A DNA stretch of 64,000 nucleotides from Flavihumibacter stibioxidans (GCF_014332695.1 NZ_MBUA01000030.1:143320-207319), one strand, 5' to 3'; shown: positions 1 through 9,650, counted from the stretch's first letter. Numbers and translations: made by a program. Notes: a model not told the origin generated them from the letters alone.

Positions 1-416
1 GGGAACTGCGAACTGTGATCCTCACCCGGCAATTCAGGATGCCCACCTTCCTGAACGGCAATGAAAGTGGAATGCTGATCGAAGCCTGTGCGGGACTGTT
101 GGACCAGGACAATCCCGAGGACTGTATCCGCCGTGAGACGGAGGAGGAAACAGGATATCGCATCCGCAATGTGGAGAAGATTTTCGAAGCCTATATGTCG
201 CCCGGATCCGTGACAGAGATCCTGCATTTCTTTATTGCAGAATACAGTTCGGTGATGAAAGTGACCGAGGGTGGCGGCGCGGAGCACGAACAGGAAGACA
301 TTGAAGTGCTGGAGACCGGTATAGACCAGGCTATGGAGATGATCCGGACCGGTGAGATCAGGGATGCCAAGACCATCCTGCTGCTGCAATATGTAAAGCT
401 GCATGGTATCCTGTAA
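1..416 (+). CDS. nudK: NudK-like NUDIX hydrolase (GDP-mannose pyrophosphatase family), 5' end cut off
   Basis: Nucleotide-sugar pyrophosphatase of the NUDIX superfamily; the E. coli NudK homologue hydrolyses GDP-mannose. The reading frame is open to the window edge (from base 3), so the first 50 or so residues of a family of about 190 aa are missing. The visible part starts near the conserved LTRQFR segment and keeps [14 protein letters not shown] and the NUDIX helix RETEEETGY, whose glutamates bind the catalytic metal, then YMSPGSVTE and the C-terminal GEIRDAKT. These blocks follow NudK closely. The internal GTG at 15 is not the start, because the conserved region extends upstream of it. The gene ends 19 bp before the next gene on the same strand. 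NudK assignment is by recalled family similarity; substrate is inferred. Confidence 0.85.
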   Translation, partial: ELRTVILTRQFRMPTFLNGNESGMLIEACAGLLDQDNPEDCIRRETEEETGYRIRNVEKIFEAYMSPGSVTEILHFFIAEYSSVMKVTEGGGAEHEQEDIEVLETGIDQAMEMIRTGEIRDAKTILLLQYVKLHGIL

Positions 417-435
417 TATGCTGTAGTTTTGCGCC

Positions 436-1248
436 ATGAAATTCTTTCGATGGCTTAAGATCCTGCTGCTGGCATATGCGCTGATTGGTATTGCTGCTTA
501 TTACCTGCAGGATTATTTCCTGTTTCACCCCGAACCGCTGACCAAGTCGGCAAAATTTGATTTCGACTATCCCCACAGGGAGGTCAATATCCCCTTTGAT
601 GCCGGTTCCAACCTGAACATTGTGCAGTTTATGCCCGACAGCAGCCGGGCAGCCGCGCCGGTGAAGGGTGTTGTGTTGTATCTCCACGGCAATAAAAAGA
701 ATATCAACTGGTATGCGCGGCAGGTGCCGGCTTTTACTGGTCGCGGCTACGAGCTCTGGATGATCGACTATCCGGGCTTCGGCAAGAGTACCGGCCCGCT
801 CACGGAAGAAAGAATGTATGCATATGCGGAACAGTTGTACCGGCTGGCCCGCGCGAAATATTCAGCTGACAGTATTACGATCTATGGCAAGAGTATGGGA
901 ACCGGCATTGCCGCCTGGCTGGCATCACGAAGCAGCTGCAAACAACTGATCCTCGAAACGCCCTATTACAGCCTGAGATCACTGGTGCAGCGTTACCTGC
1001 CTGTTTATCCTGTGAGCCGTATGATCCGATACAATTTCCCTACCTGGGAATTCCTGCCCAAAGTAGTGGCGCCCGTGGTGATCTTCCATGGCACCGAAGA
1101 CGGGGTCATCCCCTATTCCAATGCCGCCAGGCTGCAGCCATTGCTGAAGCCCGCCGACAAGTTCATCACCATAGCAGATGGCAGTCACAATGACCTTCCA
1201 GAATACGAAGGGTATAAGAAGGGACTGGATTCGGTGTTGGGGTTTTAG
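436..1248 (+). CDS. Membrane-anchored alpha/beta hydrolase (BEM46/ABHD13-like)
   Basis: Serine hydrolase of the alpha/beta fold; substrate unknown. An N-terminal hydrophobic segment (about residues 6-28) probably anchors it in the inner membrane with the catalytic domain outside the cytoplasm. Visible motifs are YLHGN (oxyanion region, about residue 79), the nucleophile elbow GKSMGTG, HGTEDG carrying the acidic residue, and GSHND with the likely catalytic histidine. Length (270 aa) fits the family. A perfect -7 element, TAGTTTTG, lies at 424-431, only 4 bp before the ATG, so a very short or absent leader is possible. The stop codon TAG is formed by the first base pairs of the tandem repeat block that follows. 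Confidence 0.85.
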   Translation: MKFFRWLKILLLAYALIGIAAYYLQDYFLFHPEPLTKSAKFDFDYPHREVNIPFDAGSNLNIVQFMPDSSRAAAPVKGVVLYLHGNKKNINWYARQVPAFTGRGYELWMIDYPGFGKSTGPLTEERMYAYAEQLYRLARAKYSADSITIYGKSMGTGIAAWLASRSSCKQLILETPYYSLRSLVQRYLPVYPVSRMIRYNFPTWEFLPKVVAPVVIFHGTEDGVIPYSNAARLQPLLKPADKFITIADGSHNDLPEYEGYKKGLDSVLGF

Positions 1249-1381
1249 GCGTCTGACGTTTGGGGTCACGGAAAGGCGTCTGACGTTTGGATTCACGGAA
1301 AGGCGTCTGACGTTTGGGGTCACGGAAAGGCGTCTGACGTTTAGCATTACTGAATACCGTGAATCCAAACGTCAGACGCCT
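1247..1381. repeat. Four 27-bp tandem repeats plus one inverted copy
   Basis: Units at 1247-1273, 1274-1300, 1301-1327 and 1328-1354 share the core AGGCGTCTGACGTTT; the second half of unit 4 has drifted. A further copy at 1357-1381 is the exact reverse complement of the first 25 bp of unit 2 (1274-1298). The block fills the space between the convergent hydrolase and oxyR genes, supplies the hydrolase stop codon and could fold into a 25-bp stem able to stop transcription from either side. The 27-bp period leaves frames open on both strands, which creates false ORFs across it. Confidence 0.95.
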
Positions 1382-1387
1382 CCCCCC

Positions 1388-2323
1388 TTACACCGGCACC
1401 ACATGCCGGGGTTTATTCTTGCGGAGTTTTTCCGGAATGCAATTCAGCAACTCCTCTTTCAACGCAAGAAAAAGTTTTTCCTTGACAAAGGTCTTCGAAG
1501 TAACCAGGCTGACCTCGCGCACAGGTGCCGGACTGCGGAAATGCCTGATCAGTTTCCGTTGCGAGGCCGACATATCCTGGGTAGCCAGTTCCGGCAGGAT
1601 GGTGATCCCACGGTGCGTCTCCACCATTTTCTTCAGGGTCTCAAGGCTGCCCGCTTCATACTCAAATCGAAGCAGGTCCTTGTGGGCCTTCTGCAACTCG
1701 CAGAGGTTCAGCATCTGGGAACGGAAACAATGCCCCTCTTCCAGCAACCAGAGATCGTGCACATCAATATCGCCGGGCAACACATAAGTCTTTTTGTACG
1801 CAGCATTTTTCTTCGACACATAGGCCACCATCTCTTCATAAAAGAGCGGGTACTCCTTCAATCCCGTTTCATGCAGGGGCGTAACCACCAGGGCCATGTC
1901 GAGGTGCCCTTTCAGCACTGCCTCCAGTACCGGCTGGGTCGTCATCTCCTTTACCTTCAATTGCACGTCGGAATATTTATCAATGAACGACTGCAGGAAT
2001 AGCGGCAGCAGGTAGGGTGCCAGGGTTGGAATGATACCCAGCCGCAGCTCACCATGAATCAGTCCCTGTTTTTCCTTGATCACATCTTCCAGCAGTTTCA
2101 CCTCCAGCATTACCCGGCGGGCATGTGCCAGCACCTCTTCCCCGATGGGAGTAGGCACCACAGGCTGGCGGCTGCGGTCGAAGAGTTTGATCCCCAATTC
2201 CTCCTCCAGTTTCTGGATCTGCATGCTGAGGGTGGGTTGTGTCACAAAACAATGCGAGGCCGCCGTGGCGAAGTGCCGGTGTTCATCCACCGCCAGAATA
2301 TATTCCAGTTGTACCAGGGTCAT
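1388..2323 (-). CDS. oxyR: OxyR, LysR-type hydrogen peroxide sensor and regulator
   Basis: LysR-family transcription factor that senses peroxide through a reversible disulfide and activates antioxidant genes. The N-terminal winged helix-turn-helix (residues 1-65) contains FATAASHCFVTQPTLSMQIQ. The sensing cysteines sit in EEGHCFRSQ and LNLCEL; counted from the start they are C199 and C208, the same spacing and numbering as E. coli OxyR. Length 311 aa is normal. A 15-bp OxyR-type palindrome (2327-2341) abuts the start codon, suggesting autoregulation, and a nearly identical one lies upstream of katG in this window, the natural target. Confidence 0.94.
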   Translation of the reverse strand: MTLVQLEYILAVDEHRHFATAASHCFVTQPTLSMQIQKLEEELGIKLFDRSRQPVVPTPIGEEVLAHARRVMLEVKLLEDVIKEKQGLIHGELRLGIIPTLAPYLLPLFLQSFIDKYSDVQLKVKEMTTQPVLEAVLKGHLDMALVVTPLHETGLKEYPLFYEEMVAYVSKKNAAYKKTYVLPGDIDVHDLWLLEEGHCFRSQMLNLCELQKAHKDLLRFEYEAGSLETLKKMVETHRGITILPELATQDMSASQRKLIRHFRSPAPVREVSLVTSKTFVKEKLFLALKEELLNCIPEKLRKNKPRHVVPV

Positions 2324-2326
2324 CAG

Positions 2327-2341
2327 ATAGATATTTTCTAT
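2327..2341 (-). promoter_or_regulatory. Candidate OxyR operator at oxyR
   Basis: The + strand reads ATAGATATTTTCTAT, one position away from the OxyR half-operator ATAGnTnnnAnCTAT. It begins 4 bp upstream of the oxyR start codon, a position suited to repression of its own gene. It differs by one base from the palindrome at 14261-14275 (compared in the oxyR-sense and katG-sense orientations respectively). Confidence 0.6.
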
Positions 2342-2408
2342 GCCAGCATAAATTTAATCAATTTCATAAATGATCGAAACAGAATAAGTTCCTGAGCCGG
2401 ACCAGATA

Positions 2409-4076
2409 TCAGGCAAGCATCAGGATCAGCAATTCCGCGGCAACAATGCGCAGGATCATTGTCAGCGGGTATACGGTAGCGTAAGTAGCGGATGGCACAT
2501 CATTGCCGGCCATCTTTAGCGCGAAGGCAAGCGCGGGAGGATCGGTAGAGGCGCCGGACAGAAAGCCACAGACCTCAAAATAGGTCTTCCTGAAAAAGCG
2601 GTGCGCCACCCAGCCCATTACCAGCAAGGGGATCAGGGTAATGCTGATACCCATCCCGATCCAGTACCAGCCATCCCCACCGGTGAAGGCGGATGCCAGG
2701 TTCGAACCGCTTCCCAGTCCTACACTCGCAAGGAAGAGAGTGATGCCCAGTTCCCTGATCATCAGGTTGGCGCTGTTGGTTGTATAGGCATTGAGATACA
2801 CCAGTCCGCCGAAACGGCTCAGCAGGAGCGCCACAATCAGCGGACCGCCCGCCATTCCAATTTTCACCGGCACCGGAATATTCGGTAAATAAAAAGGGAT
2901 GCTGCCCACGATCACCCCCAGTACGATGCCGATGAAGATCGGCGCCAGGTCGGGCACTTCCAGTCTCTTTAATGAATTGCCCAGCGCATTGGCCACCTGG
3001 TTAACGCCTTCTTCGGTGCCCACCACTTTAACGGTGTCGCCCAGTTGCAGAAAGAGGTTGCCGTGCGGAACAAGTTCCACGCCCGCCCTGCTGAGGCGGG
3101 TAAGGGTGAACTCGTGCTGGTGGATCTCCGTAATATCGCCCAGCCGCCTGTGGGTCATTTCCTTTCGGGTCACCACAATGTGGCGGGAGATCAGGTCGCT
3201 GCCGGGTTCGTTTTTCAGGTTCATATTGCTGGGTGCGCCTACCAGTATTTTCAATTGCTCGATCTCCTGTTTGGGCGCCACGATCAGCAACACATCACCC
3301 TCCGCCAGCAACTGGTCTGGAGTGGGTGTGATGACTTCGCCCTTATGGAACATGCGTGACACCACGATGGGCTGTTTCATCAGTTCGAAGATCCTGCGAA
3401 GCGGCTTGCCCACCAGTTGAGGGTTATCGAGATGAAAGTGCAGGGAAACCGGGCGACCCGAGCGGATCACACTGAGTTTGCGGTGCAGTTCATTTTCATT
3501 TTCGATGTTGACGCGGAATATCTTTTTCAGCAGCACCAGTGCCAGGATGATGCCGAAGACACCAAATGGATAGGTCAGCGCATAGGCAAGGGTGATACGC
3601 GCATTGTCTGTGCCCTGCACCTGCAGATCCTTCACAGCAGCCTGTGCTGCACCCAGTCCGGGTGTGTTCGTAACGGCGCCGCTCATCACTCCCGTCATCA
3701 CACCAATATCATAACCGGAAGCAAGATACCATATAACGGTAATGATCACCCCAAGTAACACCACGCCGGCAGCCAGCAGGTTATTGGCCAGGGCATTCTT
3801 TTTCAGGGAAGCGAAAAAGCCCGGACCCACTTGCAACCCGATCGAGAACACGAAGAGGATGAGTCCGAATTCCTTCAGGAAATGTTCCACTTCGTTGTTC
3901 ACGCGGATGCCTGCGTAGGAGAGCAGGAGCCCGATGAATAGCACCCAGGTAACCCCCAGGGAGATGCCGAATATTTTAAGGCGGCCCAGCCAGATTCCGA
4001 AGGCGATCACGACTCCGTAAATCACTACTGTCTGGGCCACCGATACTTCTGTAAACAGCCTGATTATCCAGTCCAT
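2409..4076 (-). CDS. AspT/YidE/YbjL-family putative antiporter with two RCK_C (TrkA-C) domains
   Basis: Integral membrane transporter of the aspartate:alanine antiporter superfamily. Five or so transmembrane segments (residues 1-180) are followed by two cytoplasmic RCK_C-type regulatory domains (about 205-290 and 295-375) and a second membrane half (about 380-555). The duplicated family signature is seen as GAVTNTPGLGAAQ in the first half and GASTDPPALAFA in the second. Length (555 aa) matches YidE-type proteins. Only 3 bp separate it from the upstream PEP carboxykinase gene, so the two are co-transcribed; a dicarboxylate or amino-acid substrate feeding or draining the oxaloacetate/PEP node is a reasonable inference, not shown by sequence. 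Confidence 0.88.
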   Translation of the reverse strand: MDWIIRLFTEVSVAQTVVIYGVVIAFGIWLGRLKIFGISLGVTWVLFIGLLLSYAGIRVNNEVEHFLKEFGLILFVFSIGLQVGPGFFASLKKNALANNLLAAGVVLLGVIITVIWYLASGYDIGVMTGVMSGAVTNTPGLGAAQAAVKDLQVQGTDNARITLAYALTYPFGVFGIILALVLLKKIFRVNIENENELHRKLSVIRSGRPVSLHFHLDNPQLVGKPLRRIFELMKQPIVVSRMFHKGEVITPTPDQLLAEGDVLLIVAPKQEIEQLKILVGAPSNMNLKNEPGSDLISRHIVVTRKEMTHRRLGDITEIHQHEFTLTRLSRAGVELVPHGNLFLQLGDTVKVVGTEEGVNQVANALGNSLKRLEVPDLAPIFIGIVLGVIVGSIPFYLPNIPVPVKIGMAGGPLIVALLLSRFGGLVYLNAYTTNSANLMIRELGITLFLASVGLGSGSNLASAFTGGDGWYWIGMGISITLIPLLVMGWVAHRFFRKTYFEVCGFLSGASTDPPALAFALKMAGNDVPSATYATVYPLTMILRIVAAELLILMLA

Positions 4077-4079
4077 TGT

Positions 4080-5945
4080 TTAATGATGTTCCGCCCTCTC
4101 CGGCTGTTGTCCCCAATGTTCGGGTGAGCGCCACAGTGAGGAGAGCATGAGTTCGCGCATGAAGAAGAATTCTTTCGGCAGTTTGTCGTACATCCTGGAG
4201 AAGAGTTCTTCATGGGAGAGCAGCTCTTTTTTCCAGGGTTCACGGTCCACTGACATGATTTTATCGAAATCGGCCACGGAGAAATCTTCCATACCGGTCC
4301 AGTCGAGGTCTTCGAAGCGGGGCATCCAGCCGATGGGACTTTCCACTGCGCTGGCCCTGCCATTGATGCGGTTCACGATCCACTGCAACACGCGGATATT
4401 CTGGCCGAAACCGGGCCAGAGGAACTGACCGTTCTCATCCTTACGGAACCAGTTCACACCGAATATCCTCGGGGCATTGGGCAGGTTGCGGCCGAACTGC
4501 AACCAGTGGTTCACATAATCGCCGATATGGTAGCCGATGAAGGGCAGCATGGCAAAGGGGTCCTGGCGTACTTTGCCGATGTCCCCGAAAGCGGCGGCGG
4601 TCATTTCACTGCCCATGGTAGTGGCCATGTACACGCCGAAGTTCCAGTTGAAGGATTGGTACACCAGCGGAACGGTGGTACTGCGTCTGCCCCCGAAAAT
4701 AAATCCGGCGATGGGCACGCCTTCCGGTGTTTCCCAGGCATCGTCAATGGCGGGGTTCTGGTGGGCCGGCGCAGTGAAACGCGAGTTCGGGTGAGCGGCC
4801 GGTTTACCGCTGGATGGATCCCAGGGTTTGCCGTGCCAGTCGGTGAGTCCGGCTGGAATTTCCTTGGTCATTCCTTCCCACCATACATCGCCATCGGGTG
4901 TAAGAGCCACGTTGGTGAAGATGGTATTGGCGCGGATGGATTCCATCGCGTTGGGGTTGGTCTTGAAGTTAGTGCCGGGAGCCACACCGAAATAGCCGGC
5001 TTCGGGGTTGATGGCATAAAGCCTGCCGTCCTTACCCTTATGAATCCAGGCGATGTCGTCACCCACTGTGGTTACTTTCCAGCCCTCAAATTCTTTCGGT
5101 GGGATCATCATGGCGAAGTTGGTCTTGCCGCAGGCGCTGGGAAAGGCCGATGCCACGTAGGTCTTCTGCCCATCGGGAGCTTTCACACCCAGGATCAGCA
5201 TGTGTTCGGCCAGCCAGCCTTCTTCCTTACCCATCACGGAGGCGATGCGCAGGGCGAAACATTTCTTACCCATCAGGGCATTGCCGCCGTAACCGGAGCC
5301 ATAGGAAATGATCAGCCGGTCTTCAGGGAAATGGGAGATGTATTTTACATCCGGATTACAGGGCCAGGACACGTCTTTTTGTCCGGGTTCCAGCGGTGCG
5401 CCCACGGAATGCAGGCATTTCACATAATGTTTGCTGATATGTGGCAGCACCTGTTCCCCCATACGGGTCATGATGCGCATGTTGACCACTACGTATTCGG
5501 AATCGGTGATCTGTACCCCATACCGGGATAAGGGAGAGCCCAGGGGACCCATGCAGAAGGGAATCACGTAAAGTGTGCGGCCCTTCATGGAGCCATCGAG
5601 CAGGTTGTTGAGGATTTTCTTCATCTGGGCGGGCGCCATCCAGTTGTTGGTGGGACCGGCATTTTCCTGCAGGCGGCTGCAGATAAAGGTCTTGTCTTCC
5701 ACGCGGGCCACATCACTGGGATCGCTGAAACAGGCAAAACTGTTAGGACGCTTTTCCTGGTTGAGCCGAATGAATGTTCCCTTTTTCACCAGGAGATTAC
5801 AGAGGTCGTCATATTCTTTCTGGGAACCATCACAGAGATGGATGTGATCGGCTTCACACTGGGCCGCAATCTGTTTGGCCCAGTTCTCGATCTCACTTAG
5901 GATCGCAGATGACTTGAACTGCGAAAAGTTGCTTTTGAGTGCCAT
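4080..5945 (-). CDS. pckG: Phosphoenolpyruvate carboxykinase (GTP)
   Basis: Cytoplasmic enzyme converting oxaloacetate and GTP to PEP, CO2 and GDP: the entry step of gluconeogenesis. The kinase loop FPSACGKTN lies at residues 268-276 with the reactive cysteine C272 characteristic of the GTP class; other conserved blocks include [30 protein letters not shown] and [12 protein letters not shown]. Length 621 aa is typical. It is the first gene of a two-gene operon with the transporter 3 bp downstream. The long antisense frame on the other strand is a shadow. Confidence 0.97.
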   Translation of the reverse strand: MALKSNFSQFKSSAILSEIENWAKQIAAQCEADHIHLCDGSQKEYDDLCNLLVKKGTFIRLNQEKRPNSFACFSDPSDVARVEDKTFICSRLQENAGPTNNWMAPAQMKKILNNLLDGSMKGRTLYVIPFCMGPLGSPLSRYGVQITDSEYVVVNMRIMTRMGEQVLPHISKHYVKCLHSVGAPLEPGQKDVSWPCNPDVKYISHFPEDRLIISYGSGYGGNALMGKKCFALRIASVMGKEEGWLAEHMLILGVKAPDGQKTYVASAFPSACGKTNFAMMIPPKEFEGWKVTTVGDDIAWIHKGKDGRLYAINPEAGYFGVAPGTNFKTNPNAMESIRANTIFTNVALTPDGDVWWEGMTKEIPAGLTDWHGKPWDPSSGKPAAHPNSRFTAPAHQNPAIDDAWETPEGVPIAGFIFGGRRSTTVPLVYQSFNWNFGVYMATTMGSEMTAAAFGDIGKVRQDPFAMLPFIGYHIGDYVNHWLQFGRNLPNAPRIFGVNWFRKDENGQFLWPGFGQNIRVLQWIVNRINGRASAVESPIGWMPRFEDLDWTGMEDFSVADFDKIMSVDREPWKKELLSHEELFSRMYDKLPKEFFFMRELMLSSLWRSPEHWGQQPERAEHH

Positions 5946-6027
5946 AGTAATGGTGTGTTGGTTTTGATACTACGTAACAAATATCACAGCCTGTTAACCA
6001 AAAATTTCTGACCTGCTACTAATCGCG

Positions 6028-6936
6028 TTATGATTCTTGTAAGATTACTTCATGATTTTTGACTTCGAGCCGATACTCCGCTCCCACTTTAAGCGCATAG
6101 TTTTCTTTTTCGTGACTCACCGGGAAGTTAAAGCATACCGGAAACCGATAGCCGCTGACGGCATGATGTAGGATCTCTTCAACGGACTGTCCGAATGGAC
6201 GATCCGTATCCTTGTTATCCGTGAAGCCACCGAATATCAGTCCGGCCAGTTGATCCAGCACCCCTGCCCTTTTCAGTTGAAACATCATGCGATCGATGTT
6301 GTAAAGTTGTTCTCCCACATCTTCCAGGAAGAGGATCCTATCCTTTGTCTTGTAGGCGGATGGCGTTCCTACCAGGTGGGCGATCAGGGTGAGATTACCA
6401 CCGATCAGCCGGCCTTTTGCCACACCCGGATTGTTCAGGTGATGGGCCGCGGCAGTATAGCGGCACTTTTCACCGGTCAATACCTTCCTGAGTGATTGCA
6501 CAAATTCGTTCTCATAACCACCATCATTAAACGCAGCGGCCATGGGTGCGTGCAGAGTTGCAATTTTGAGGTTGCGGTTGATATGGGCGTGCAGCACCGT
6601 GATGTCGCTGAATCCTATGATCCATTTGGGATGTTTCCGGAAGGCCTTAAAGTTAATTTGATCGATGATACGGCCAACACCGTATCCTCCCCTTCCACAG
6701 AGGATGGCTTTAATGTTGGGATCATCGAGCATAGTCTGGAGATCGTCCAGTCTTTCCTGGTCTGTTCCGGAGAAATAGTTGGCGGATTCGCTGGTCATCG
6801 TGCTGCCCAGTTTCACCTGGAAACCCCATTCCAGCAATTGTCCCACACAGGTCTGCCATTTTTCCGGCGCCATGAACCCGGCCGGGCAAACCAGTCCGAT
6901 CGTATCGCCTTTGGAGAGGTAGGGAGGTAAGGTCAT
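6028..6936 (-). CDS. S66-family LD-carboxypeptidase (LdcA/MccF-like)
   Basis: Serine peptidase that normally trims the terminal D-Ala from murein tetrapeptides during cell-wall recycling; MccF relatives instead cleave microcin C-type antibiotics. The triad is visible as S110 (GFSDIT), E205 (LFLEDVGE) and H275 (VSHEKEN), with GRGGYG at 81-86 and GGNLTL at 179-184. No signal peptide is present, so it acts in the cytoplasm as expected for LdcA. Length 302 aa is normal. It is divergent from the sulfatase gene; the 125-bp gap contains a short direct repeat (ATGTGCATC twice). Confidence 0.9.
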   Translation of the reverse strand: MTLPPYLSKGDTIGLVCPAGFMAPEKWQTCVGQLLEWGFQVKLGSTMTSESANYFSGTDQERLDDLQTMLDDPNIKAILCGRGGYGVGRIIDQINFKAFRKHPKWIIGFSDITVLHAHINRNLKIATLHAPMAAAFNDGGYENEFVQSLRKVLTGEKCRYTAAAHHLNNPGVAKGRLIGGNLTLIAHLVGTPSAYKTKDRILFLEDVGEQLYNIDRMMFQLKRAGVLDQLAGLIFGGFTDNKDTDRPFGQSVEEILHHAVSGYRFPVCFNFPVSHEKENYALKVGAEYRLEVKNHEVILQES

Positions 6937-7061
6937 AAATTCAGGTGTCTGACATCATGTGCATCATGTGCATCAAGTGCCTGACAAATATAATGCAGGT
7001 CGCTAAAATAGCCGCGATATCACGCAAGGTTAATACTTACCTTCATAAAAATAGTGACCAA

Positions 7062-8534
7062 ATGCGACCGATCAACCTTCCACTGTTTTTCGTTTGTACT
7101 ATACTGGTATCGTTTAACCCTTCCAAACTCCATAAAAACATTCAACCTGTTCCTGACAAACCCAATGTCATTTTAATCTTTATGGATGATATGGGATATG
7201 GTGATCCCGTTTGTTACGGAGGCGGACCTTATCAGACACCAAACATTGACAGGCTTGCCAATACAGGAATACGATTTTCCAATTTTTATGCCGCGCAGGC
7301 AGTTTGCAGTGCATCGAGAAGCGCCCTGCTTACCGGTTGTTATCCAACACGCATCGGAATATCCGGAGCCATCGATCATAATGCAGGTTTCGGGCTGAAT
7401 CAATCGGAGGAAACCATCCCTGAACTACTGAAAAAAAACGGCTATAAAACCGGTATGGCAGGGAAGTGGCACCTGGGTCATGTAGAACCATACCTCCCCC
7501 TGCAGCACGGGTTTGATGAATTTTTGGGAATCCCCTACTCCAATGATATGTGGCCGGTGTATTATGACGGAACACCCTGGACAGACAGCACCAGCTACCG
7601 ATCAACCTATCCTGTATTGCCACTGATAGAAGGAAACAAAGCCGTTGGATATATCCGAACACTGGAGGATCAGTCTAAGCTGACCAGAATGTTTACAGAG
7701 CGGGCGGTTCAATTCATTCAGACCAACAAAAACAATCCGTTCTTTTTTTACCTGGCCCATCCAATGGTGCATGTGCCACTTGCCGCAAGCGAAAGATTCA
7801 AAGGCAAAAGCAAAGGCGGATTATTTGGTGATGTAATGGAAGAAGTTGACTGGTCGGTAGGCATTATATTGAAAACGCTGGAGGAGAATAAATTACTGGA
7901 AAACACCCTGGTGATTTTCACCAGTGACAATGGCCCCTGGTTAACATTCGGAAACCATGCGGGTAACACCGGCGGATTGCGCGAAGGAAAAGGAACAGCC
8001 TGGGAAGGCGGAGTAAAAGTTCCCTGCATTATGAGCTGGAAAGGAAAATTACCCGCCGGAGTAGTAAATAATCAATTAGCCACCACCATGGAAATCCTGC
8101 CCACACTCGCCAGTTTATGCGGAGCGCCGTCACCTCAGCAAAAAATTGATGGCATTGATATGGCGAATGTTCTATTGGGCAGAACCACTACCATCGGGCG
8201 AAATGAGTTTGTATATTATTATGATAAAAACAATCTCAAAGCCATTCGCAACCATCGTTACAAATTGGTGTTCCCGGCCCTGTCACAAACATATGGACCG
8301 CCGGCAGTTATAGGGAAAGATGGCTATCCCGGAAAATATGGAACCGATTCGGTGAAATTGGCATTATTTGATTTGTGGACAGATCCGGGTGAGGACCGAA
8401 ATGTGCTGGCGCTGTATCCGAAGGTGGCTGAAGAGTTGAACAGCAAAGCGGATCAATACAGAAAAGAATTGGGTGATGGATTAACGAAAGCAACCGGAAC
8501 ATCTGTCAGACCGGCCGGACTTTTGAAAAATTAA
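7062..8534 (+). CDS. Secreted type I sulfatase (arylsulfatase family)
   Basis: Hydrolyses sulfate esters, probably on glycans, in the periplasm. The start at 7062 is chosen over the in-frame ATG at 6945 because it begins a signal peptide (about 18 residues with core LPLFFVCTILVSF) and the extra 39 residues look non-coding. The conserved N-terminus NVILIFMDDMGYGD supplies metal ligands. The cysteine converted to formylglycine is in VCSASRSALLTG (C82 from this start), a CxAxR version of the CxPxR motif, so an anaerobic or FGE-type maturase elsewhere is needed. GKWHLGH, FTSDNGPW and GLREGKGTAWEGGVK complete the active site. No polysaccharide utilisation genes adjoin it. Confidence 0.9.
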   Translation: MRPINLPLFFVCTILVSFNPSKLHKNIQPVPDKPNVILIFMDDMGYGDPVCYGGGPYQTPNIDRLANTGIRFSNFYAAQAVCSASRSALLTGCYPTRIGISGAIDHNAGFGLNQSEETIPELLKKNGYKTGMAGKWHLGHVEPYLPLQHGFDEFLGIPYSNDMWPVYYDGTPWTDSTSYRSTYPVLPLIEGNKAVGYIRTLEDQSKLTRMFTERAVQFIQTNKNNPFFFYLAHPMVHVPLAASERFKGKSKGGLFGDVMEEVDWSVGIILKTLEENKLLENTLVIFTSDNGPWLTFGNHAGNTGGLREGKGTAWEGGVKVPCIMSWKGKLPAGVVNNQLATTMEILPTLASLCGAPSPQQKIDGIDMANVLLGRTTTIGRNEFVYYYDKNNLKAIRNHRYKLVFPALSQTYGPPAVIGKDGYPGKYGTDSVKLALFDLWTDPGEDRNVLALYPKVAEELNSKADQYRKELGDGLTKATGTSVRPAGLLKN

Positions 8535-8789
8535 GAAATAATCCTTGACAGTTTCATGAATCCGGGGATTATATGAACTTATCTTGTCAACGGTAAAAAG
8601 TACAGATCCTTAAAGATAAAACCCAAACATTTAAATTGCCCGCAGCTGTAGATTTCTACAGGCCCGCTGGATACAGAAGCCGGATTTCAATCAAGGTTAT
8701 CAATGGGCACAACGATTACATTATTCCTTTGCACAATGCCCTGAGGTATGTGACCAAACTTAAACAGGTAATTAAACTGTTCAGCCCCA

Positions 8790-9650
8790 TCACTTTTTTA
8801 CTGTAACACGCAGAAAGGTTGCCGGAACATCCAGTGTATTTTCATCCTTGCTCCTGTTGTGCTGGTTGAATAAAACCTCCAGTTCCTGTTGCAGTGCTTC
8901 GGCTTTGCCATTTTTTTCGGCCGCTTCAAATGCGTTCATGGTTGGACCATAATAATGCCTGAACCTGTTTAAAAATTCGGAAGCCGAAATAGGAGCCTGA
9001 AATCTGAAGCTGTCTTTTTGAAAAGAAATATTTTCTTCCGGAATACCCGCTGCAGTGAAACGCTCCCTTACATTCGTCTCCACCCCCCAGGTCATGGGAC
9101 TAATAAAGCCTTCCGGAGGTGGTGGTGCATAGGAAGAACTGATCTTTAACAGTTGCGCCACCATTGTTGGATCGCCCGGTATCCAGTTACCCATGATGAT
9201 GCGTCCGCCCGGACGGGTAACCCGTACCATTTCCCTGGCCACGTCAAAAGGCCGGGGAGCGAACATGGCGCCAAAGATGCTCATCACCACATCAAATTCA
9301 TTATCCGGCAATCCTTGCAGATCCGTACAGTCGCCCTCCCTGATGCTGATATCGTTTAATCTCTCCTCCTGGATGCGGGCGTTTCCTGCCGCCACCAGGT
9401 TCCGGGCAATATCAATCCCTAATACCCGGGCACCCAGCCGGGCAGCCGGTATGGCGGTGGTTCCATCGCCGCAACCAAGGTCAAGCACTTTAATACCCGG
9501 GACAATTCCAATATCTGAAACCAGTTGGGCTCCACTTTCACGCATGGTTTCTGCGATACGGGTGAAGTCACCTTTTTCCCATAATACTTTATTGGGATTG
9601 CTGGCAGAAGGGGATGCAGCACCACCCTGAAGAGAAGTTGTTTCCGGCAT
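8790..9650 (-). CDS. Class I SAM-dependent methyltransferase (UbiE/COQ5-like)
   Basis: Rossmann-fold methyltransferase of the Methyltransf_11/UbiE type. Motif I is VLDLGCGDG (about residues 55-63), motif II region GIDIARN, post-motif EGDCTD and the FDVVMSIFGAMF strand; then RVTRPGGRIIMGNW, the usual motif preceding the substrate lid. The C-terminal third (residues 170-286) is substrate specific and unassigned. The gene is monocistronic, divergent from the lipoprotein gene at 9766. The substrate cannot be inferred from neighbours. The 255-bp gap between it and the sulfatase gene holds nothing recognisable. Confidence 0.82.
   Translation of the reverse strand: MPETTSLQGGAASPSASNPNKVLWEKGDFTRIAETMRESGAQLVSDIGIVPGIKVLDLGCGDGTTAIPAARLGARVLGIDIARNLVAAGNARIQEERLNDISIREGDCTDLQGLPDNEFDVVMSIFGAMFAPRPFDVAREMVRVTRPGGRIIMGNWIPGDPTMVAQLLKISSSYAPPPPEGFISPMTWGVETNVRERFTAAGIPEENISFQKDSFRFQAPISASEFLNRFRHYYGPTMNAFEAAEKNGKAEALQQELEVLFNQHNRSKDENTLDVPATFLRVTVKK

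Noticed and set aside
1178..2002. + strand frame of 274 aa with repeated RRLTFGVTE
   Set aside because: It is created by the 27-bp tandem repeats and continues antisense to oxyR; the period of 27 keeps all frames open.
4506..5531. Long + strand frame (341 aa) opposite pckG
   Set aside because: It is the antisense shadow of a highly conserved enzyme gene and has no recognisable domain.
8535..8789. Minus-strand and + strand fragments after the sulfatase gene
   Set aside because: A + frame ending VTKLKQVIKLFSPITFLL has no start codon and matches no family I know; I see no gene here.
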